A stretch of 64,000 nt of DNA from Cryptomeria japonica (lineage: Eukaryota; Streptophyta; Pinopsida; Cupressales; Cupressaceae), in contig NC_081408.1 of the NCBI RefSeq assembly GCF_030272615.1, positions 311,879,118-311,943,117 on the forward strand, read 5' to 3'. Of this stretch, positions 57,992-64,000 are shown piece by piece; the first letter of the stretch is position 1, and every line of letters begins with the position of its first letter. Below the pieces are notes generated by a model. The model had not been told where the DNA came from. It saw nothing but the letters and a program-made list of their open reading frames with translations, and searched no databases. The position numbers and the translations under genes are program-made.

Positions 57992-58650
57992 TTATAGAAT
58001 ATTTTTGCATTTGTGATATGAGCCTATTTTGCATTTGCCACTTTTAAATTTCTCAATTACCTGGTAAAAAATGGAGGTACAACACTTTGATTTTTTCCTA
58101 ATGGATCTTTGTACGTTAAAAGTCTCCAATAAGGAACCATTAATATAAATCTGGGCCATTGCATCCTTCATTACTGTGTTAACCAAATGGAAAAAACTAG
58201 CTAGGAAACGAAAATCTTCAAGGGTCATGAGAAAGAAGGGTCGTATATCATAAGCCTTCTCAAAATCTACCAAAAACACAACTGAATTATGATTGGATAT
58301 CCTAGCCCAATTCGTGACCTCCCAGCTTGTTAGGAGGTTCTCCTACACCTCCCTTTAATGAATCTAGTTTGGGTATTGTTGATTAATCCAGGGAGGATAT
58401 CCACATGTCTTAATGCAAAAGAAATTTTGCAATAATCTTATATGAAACATTAAGAAAAGTGATAGGATGCTATTTTTAATGATTGATTTGTAGATCCCTC
58501 GTTAGGTTGAATTTTAACCACCCCTTTATTAATATTGAAACCCAAAGAACCCTAGTCAATGGCTTCCTTGAAAATTTGCAACAGGTCTTCACTGATTCAA
58601 TCTATTTTTCTTATAAAATTTCATAGGCAAGCCATCAACTCTAGGGGATT
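57992..58650 (-). pseudogene. LINE reverse transcriptase relic, C-terminal part
   Basis: On the minus strand KSPRVDGLPMKFYKK (~58645-58600) and VVFLVDFEKAYD (~58285-58250) are L1-type RT motifs in the correct order. The catalytic palm (xADD) is missing: homology stops at ~57992 after IRKKSKCC. Many stops and frameshifts. Confidence 0.8.
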
Positions 58651-58651
58651 T

Positions 58652-59993
58652 TGTTGGACATTGTTGCTACTAGGATATGTTGTTGTCAGTGATGTCAACA
58701 TATTCCCGTGTTTTGGTATTGAAGAGAATTGTTTTGGTGATCTAATGATTGCAATGAGTTGATCTGGTTGGCTTATCTTTTTGGGATACTGGAATACTTC
58801 ATTTATTATTGGTTTCATTGATCCGAAAGTTTACTTGATCATATCATTTGATCTGGTTTGAGGTTTGGTCTTTATGTTCAGTGGCTGGCAGAGTCTGGTT
58901 TTTGATCCGGTGAGATCCGATATGATCATATCTTGTGTTGTGGATTTGGGAGAAAGTTTTGGATGTTTGTGTGTATCTTCATTTCAAATGGTTCATGATT
59001 TGGTGCTCTGGAAGCTATCTTTCTTATCCGAGTTGTTGTTGTTGAGTGTTCTTGAACATTAGCATGTTGATCGATGGAGATTTGCCTAAGTGGTGTTGGT
59101 GCAACTATTGCAGATGGTTTTAACATGATTGTTGGTGTTTCCTAATCATGTCATATTTGTCTTAGTGGTCCGCATTGTTTATTGTGTGAGTTCTTGATGA
59201 TCTTCATGGTCTAATGATATTCTTTATGTTATGTAGTATTTTGGTGGTGTAATGTGTTCTGGTTGATCTTGGTGAGATTTACGGTGGTGGTTCATGTTTG
59301 AGGAGTTGGTTTAGGTCCATACTATGTTGTCTATGGTATTGTATTGGTCTGGTGGTTGATTTATGTATCATGTGATGTAATTCTATAATTAGGTGTTATG
59401 TGTTTGGTCGACCTTGTAGTCAAGGTTGATGATCTGTATAAATGGGTGTAATATTCATGTAATTTGGGAAATAGGTGTTGAGTCTGCATTATCAGAGAGT
59501 GGTGTATGTGCAAACAAGTGAATTCATCTTTTGGTGTGGTATGTTGAGTAGAGATTGGTGAAGGGAAGACATTTGAGCTTAGCCGAAACTGTCATTAGGC
59601 ATTAGCAGATGCTATTTTTGCAGTTCATTCTTTCTAGATTGTAGTTTGAATCTTTTTGTAAGGTAATAAACCTTCCCTAAGGGTTGGAGCCTTATGGGTC
59701 ATTGTAATTTGAGTAGTGAGCTCTAGGCAGTGTGCCTGAATGCATGTGCATTCCCCATTGTAATATTTACACATACTACTACATAGTATCATCTCATTAT
59801 GGGTAGGTTCCCGCTGTGGTTTTTTCCTTATCTGGGTTTTTCACGTCAAAAATATTGGTGTTATGTGTGTTGTTGTAATTGCTGTTATCTTTCTTTCTAT
59901 TGTAGTTGATCAGATCTAAGATTGTGCTCAACTGATTTAATTTAGTTAAAACTGATTCATCCCCCCTCTTAGTTTTCCTTCTTTCTATTAACA
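58652..59993 (+). repeat. Solo LTR, copia-type, inserted in the LINE relic
   Basis: TGTTGGACAT to TTAACA, about 1.34 kb. It has a TATA-like ctgtataaatgg (~59433), the two-hairpin module and a terminal CCCCCCTCTTAG tract. GATTT occurs just before it (58647-58651) and at 59997-60001, leaving three extra bases (ATA) after the CA; the right edge is therefore uncertain. No internal region is present. Confidence 0.75.
59711..59753 (+). ncRNA. Two-hairpin module in the solo LTR
   Basis: GAGT-AGTGA-GCTC (a G-U pair closes it), then GAATGCA-TG-TGCATTC (59738-59753). The second stem stays perfect although two of its pairs differ from E3 and E5. Confidence 0.5.
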
Positions 59994-59996
59994 ATA

Positions 59997-60662
59997 GATT
60001 TTTCATTGGTTAACACATTAATGGCCTTTTTCACTTCCTCGAGGGTGATATCCTTACTTAAATTTCTGATGTCATCATTGGAAAGTTTCTTAGGGATGAG
60101 CAACTTATAAAATCTTCATGCATCTTGATCACTAGGGTTGTTAACTTTTAAAGTGAAGAGATCTTTATAAAATTCCAAGAAAAGGTATGTGATTTCCTCT
60201 TGGTCATGAACAATCTTGTTTATGGTCCAAACGTTTTCAATATTATCCTTTATTTCTTTATTTTTTAAGAATCTAAAGAAGAATTTAGATCATTTATCAC
60301 CATTCTTAAGACAAATAATTCTTGTCCTTAGTCTTTGGACTTGAATTTTTTAGTTTTGTAGTCTTCTCAAGGAATTTTTTCATTATTACCAACTCTTCAT
60401 TTAAACCCAAGTGGGTAGGGTCATTAAGCAGATCCAATTCTACACACAAAAGCTTCTCATTTAGACCATCTACTACTCTCCTAGTTATCCATAGTTATTT
60501 TCTTCCCTGTGGTTTCTTAAATTATTTTCCACCCATTAGCATTGCAATCCCATCATTTGAGGACATATTTATCCTTTAACATCCATTTATTGATTCGCTT
60601 GAGCATGATGATAACATTGTTGCAATATTCATCTTATAAGAGATTAGTATTGAGAAAGAAAC
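59997..60662 (-). pseudogene. LINE relic, N-terminal side of RT
   Basis: Minus-strand fragments include KWFKFFFRFLKNKE, IVHDQEEITYLFLEFYKDLF and SNDDIRNLSKDITLEEVKKA, the usual sequence between endonuclease and RT. They lead directly toward the KSPRVDGLP segment on the other side of the solo LTR. Cut off at 60662 by E6. Confidence 0.78.
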
Positions 60663-61453
60663 TGTTGGCATTATGGATGAATTGATTATGTATTGCATTG
60701 ATATTTTGTCATTGATACCAACACTAGTTGTTATGGTTGGTTACTGACATACAACTTTTGGTTACCAGCATACAGGTTTTGGTTATCAGTAGAAGATCTA
60801 GTGTTACCGACAGAAGAGACTATCTGTTGGACACTCCCAACATGTTTGGGTCAATGGAGTATGTGTGATTTTATGTGTTACATGATTTTGGAGCATGTTT
60901 TGGTTAGTTGGTATTGACTTGGTAATCAGATCATATCATTCACTCTTGTAAACCCATACCGGCATTGGTTTAAGATTTAACCGATAGAGTTTTCATTGAG
61001 GAATCTTGACAAGATGCATAAGTGGTGTTGTTGCGGCTTCTAGATGGATTTCAGAATGCTGAAGATGTTATTTGATCATGCTTGAACTGCTTGAAGACAT
61101 TTCTTTTGCGTGGTGGACCCAAAATAGGTCTGGTACCTATCTAGGTTATGGACCGGTATCATGTTAATGTGTACTCTACACGTTGTCGGGATGTTTCGGG
61201 ATGTTCTATGAATTGGTTATTGTTGTTTTGGTCTTAAGCCGACATGGCATATCATTGTAATATGGATTTATGTAATGATCTTATTGTAATATCTTTTAGG
61301 TGGCCGACCTAATTGGTTTAGGCCTTAAGGTTGGTATAAAATGATGTAAGATCTCATTGTAGATCATGGGGAATGTGATCATGGTCGTGAAATGTAATAT
61401 CATATGTGAAGGAGATTTGGTCAATCACAGGTGATCGAATTGGGATTAAGGAA
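60663..61453 (+). mobile_element. E6: E3-type copia LTR, interrupted by E7
   Basis: TGTTGGCATTATGG, then sequence colinear with the E3 LTR through gatcgaattggg, where E7 is inserted; the remainder lies beyond the window. There is a local insertion (~60800-60960) not in E3. AGGAA (61449-61453) is the likely left arm of the E7 target duplication. Confidence 0.85.
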
Positions 61454-62659
61454 TGTTGGCATTTTTTATGATTATGTTGTGATTGTCATTGATGGACACA
61501 CACTTGCTATGAGATCACTTTTTGAATGTATGAATTATGCTCAACCGGTATTTGTTCCAAACTAGTATTATGTTGTAGTCTTTAGACTATCGGTGTTTTG
61601 TAGAAAGTGTTTACTGATCTCAAGCAGCATGAAGATCTCAAGAGGCATGAAGACCTCAAGTGGTTCGAGGATCTCAAGCGGAACGGAGCAAAGGAACTAA
61701 AAGTGGCAGTTATCATTTTCCCAGTCTTCATTTTTGTAAAATCGGTAATCTGTTTAATAATTAAACTAGTATTACTCTGAGTTACCAACCAGTAATCGGT
61801 AAAGTTGTATAAACCGGTAATACTCTGTGATGAGTTACCAACTGGTATATTTTTGTGATGAGTTACCATCCACTCACACTTTGATGGTGATTTTGTGTTG
61901 TGTTACCAAATGTGTCTAGCTACAATGAACCTAGGAACTTGCAATGTAATCCTATTGGACTGACATGAAATCAGATTTCTTTTAAGGACATCATGTCTAG
62001 AGTTTTAGCGTGTGAAGCTGTTAGGGTTTTTGGTGGTTGATGAGATCTTGTATGTGCGATCTTAATAGAGAAGATCAAGTCTATGTGTTGTAATAGAGTG
62101 TAGATTTATTGAAGACTAAAGTAATGATGAAATGCATTAGCAATGAGCTATCATGGATCTAATCAAGCAGACTATGCCATTTTCTAGATCATTCACTTGT
62201 TGATTACTCATATCTTTGACAAGTCAGAAACCCTTAACTGGGTAGGCCCAGAAAAGCCTTTGTAAATCCTCTAATAAGGTGATTCACATTTGTGGATCTG
62301 AAATCCTCTCACAAGGCACTCTTTAATCGGACTTATCTCCTAACAGAGATTGAGATTCCTAACAAGATCTATTCTGGTAAAGAACATTATATGACCTTAA
62401 CCAGTCTGGTTACTATTATGTAGATAGTTAGTTGTGAGTTTCATCTCACCGTGGTTTTTCCCATTTGGGTTTCCATGTCAAAATCTCGTGTTATGGTGAT
62501 TGTGCTTCTGTGGGTGAATGCCTTACTTGCTATTTGGTTTGCATTTGTGTTTACCGGTTTGTTAGTTAAACTGTTATACCAGTTTACTACTAACTGATAA
62601 AGTGTTTGAGTTCAGTATTTTTTTGTATACTAATTCACCCCCCCTCTTAGTATTCATCA
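61454..62659 (+). repeat. E7 5' LTR
   Basis: TGTTGGCATT to ATTCATCA, 1206 bp. It has a TATA-like ttgtataaacc near 61805, repeats of GAGTTACCAACxxGTA (61780-61880), and a terminal ACCCCCCCTCTTAG tract. It lacks a recognisable copy of the two-hairpin module. Confidence 0.85.
61616..61687 (+). repeat. Four 18-bp tandem units in the E7 LTR
   Basis: GATCTCAAGCAGCATGAA and three variants sit exactly head to tail (61616, 61634, 61652, 61670). Read in frame they give DLKQHE, DLKRHE, DLKWFE and DLKRNG. Confidence 0.9.
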
Positions 62660-62709
62660 ATTGGTATCAGAGCCAACCTTTCTATAAGTCTAACCACTTG
62701 GAAAGAGAT

Positions 62710-63976
62710 ATGGGGGAATACACTGTGAGGGAACTTACTCATCGGCTCACTCAGACTAGGCAAGCCTATGATGAACTTAAAGTCAAATATAAGGCCTCTC
62801 AGGAAAAAAGAAGAGAGCATGCTCAAAAACTGATGGAGCTAACTAAAAACAATTCTTTTGATGAAGCAGACATGGAAGCCCTAGTTCAAGAAGTTGAAAA
62901 ACTGAATGAGTCCAATGCCAACCTAAGAAGGGAACTTGAAGGGCTAACTATCAGAATGTGTCAAGAGCTTGAGAACCAGAGGAAAGCTGAAGATCTGGTA
63001 AAAGACAAAGATAATGAGATCTCCAAGATGAAGCAAGAGATCAGTGCACTTGCCGCTCATCTTCATGAAAATAAAATGAAAAAGGAAGAAATGCAAGGTG
63101 AACTACACATGGCTGTTTTTGAGAATGTAACCTTAAAGGAATCCAATTCTGCTATTGCCAAAGAGCTTACTGAGTCAAAGGAAATACTTGCCAAATTCAA
63201 TAAGAGCACTGTCAAGCTAGAGCAGAAGCTTGAATCAGCTAAACCGGTAAAGAATACCAATGGACTTGGTTTCTCTGATTATGAGGAAGGTGAGACCTCT
63301 GGAACAAAAGATGGAGCATCAAAGAAGCAACTAGCACCAAAGAATAAAGGTAAGCAAAAGTTCAAACCTGTTTGCTTTAATTGTCTCAAGGAAGGACACA
63401 CTACTAATGTATGTAGAAGTAAGGCTTACAATAATTTTCCTTATTTTCTAAATGATAAGGCTAGACCCAATAGATTCAATGGTAATTGTTATGCATGCAA
63501 CAAGTTTGGGCATAGAGCATTTGAATGCAGGTCTGTCATGCACAACACCGAAAGGTATCCTCAAAGGAGTCAAGGAGTTTTTTCTGAACCCTCTGGGAAT
63601 TGGAACCCAAACCAGTTTAATACCTATAATCATTAGTCAGAAAGCAGTGGCTATCAAGTGGCAACCAAATGGAATGCAGCCTGTTTGATCTATCATGGTA
63701 GTGGTCACACTACTGCAACATGCAGAAGGACTAATGGATCTTGGAGATCACCTGGAATGATTTGCTATTATTTGCAACAAACCGAGTCATATGACAAGAT
63801 TCTATAGAATGAGAAAGAATATATCAGATGATATACCGGTCACTCTGGAAGGAAAGATTGATGTTGAAACTGTTCAAGTGGATATGAAGAAAACCTGGAA
63901 GAAGAAGCTAGAAGAAGTGATTCAAGAAGAACCAGTTTCTGCACCTAGTGTGGAAGTCACTGAACCAGTAAACTAA
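62710..63976 (+). pseudogene. E7 Gag-like coiled-coil protein with zinc knuckles
   Basis: ATG at 62710 opens MGEYTVRELTHRLTQTRQAY. About 200 residues of Lys/Glu-rich coiled coil (EALVQEVEKLNESNANLRRE) are followed by KPVKNTNGLGFSDYEEGE, which also matches E5 (NEDTNGIGFEVGE). Intact knuckles are CFNCLKEGHTTNVC (~63379) and CYACNKFGHRAFEC (~63490). After the TAG at 63634 comes a third with its second Cys lost (CLIYHGSGHTTATC), then a frameshifted fourth (CNKPSHMTRF) near 63770. It ends with an acidic/basic stretch to TAA at 63974. RNA-binding Gag is inferred. Confidence 0.78.
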
Positions 63977-64000
63977 GCATCAGAAATGTTTAGAACCCTC

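Larger units (their letters stand above)
61454..64000 (+). mobile_element. E7: copia-like element with coiled-coil Gag (3' end outside window)
   Basis: A complete 5' LTR (61454-62659), a primer site TGGTATCAGAGCC (62662-62674) and a gag gene are visible. It is inserted in E6. Confidence 0.88.

Noticed and set aside
57992-60662. Host gene on the minus strand
   Set aside because: The motifs (KSPRVDGLP, FLVDFEKAYD) are those of LINE reverse transcriptase.
62662-62674. tRNA-like TGGTATCAGAGCC strings
   Set aside because: They are primer binding sites next to LTR ends, not tRNA genes; no cloverleaf around them.

Overview
The window is a gene-poor stretch of a plant nuclear genome made almost entirely of nested LTR retrotransposons. 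It looks plant because of the Ty1/copia and Ty3/gypsy gag-pol types, initiator-Met-type primer sites (TGGTATCAGAGC), a plant mobile domain (PMD), and an AT-rich, LINE- and satellite-bearing background. Deep nesting of old, decayed elements suggests a large-genome seed plant, possibly a gymnosperm, but the sequence alone cannot settle this. I see no intact host gene.

Layout. E1 (1-6186) is the 3' part of a Ty3/gypsy-type element with an uninterrupted protease plus G-patch ORF and no RT; it sits inside the 5' LTR of E2. E2 (6187-45084) is an old chromodomain Ty3/gypsy element with LTRs of roughly 4 kb. Its 5' LTR is also split by E3 (8802-28764, Ty1/copia, target duplication GTACC). E3 gag is in turn split by E4 (10310-23414, Tat-like Ty3/gypsy, target duplication GATCC). 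E2 internal coding runs 29482-34260, and its 3' LTR is split by E5 (36721-43364, pol-less copia-like, target duplication AGGAT). Downstream are a gypsy remnant (45.1-46.0 kb), a compound satellite (47.2-48.3 kb), a PPR-like minisatellite (48.8 kb), a LINE 3' end, (TA)n and CT-rich repeats. E8 (52089-56867, minus strand, target duplication ATTCT) is a gag-protease copia derivative with three LTR segments. A minus-strand LINE RT relic (57.99-60.66 kb) is interrupted by a solo LTR. E6 (an E3-type LTR) follows, interrupted by E7, whose LTR and coiled-coil/zinc-knuckle gag run off the window.

The most striking object is in E4: between pol and the 3' LTR, on the opposite strand, lies a complete gene plan. 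It has a TATA box, an ATG, a 465-bp GT-AG intron that joins in phase, a PMD, a Gly/Gln/Arg-rich linker and a coiled coil. E4 also has an in-frame deletion removing protease and most of RT. Across its sense and antisense reading frames the damage is almost all nonsense codons of the kind produced by C-to-T change, with a single frameshift.

Two other candidates are notable. E5 and E7 are copia-like elements whose Gag is a coiled coil with zinc knuckles; E5 carries a second gene with its own TATA box instead of pol. Several copia LTR families share a two-hairpin RNA module with compensatory base changes.
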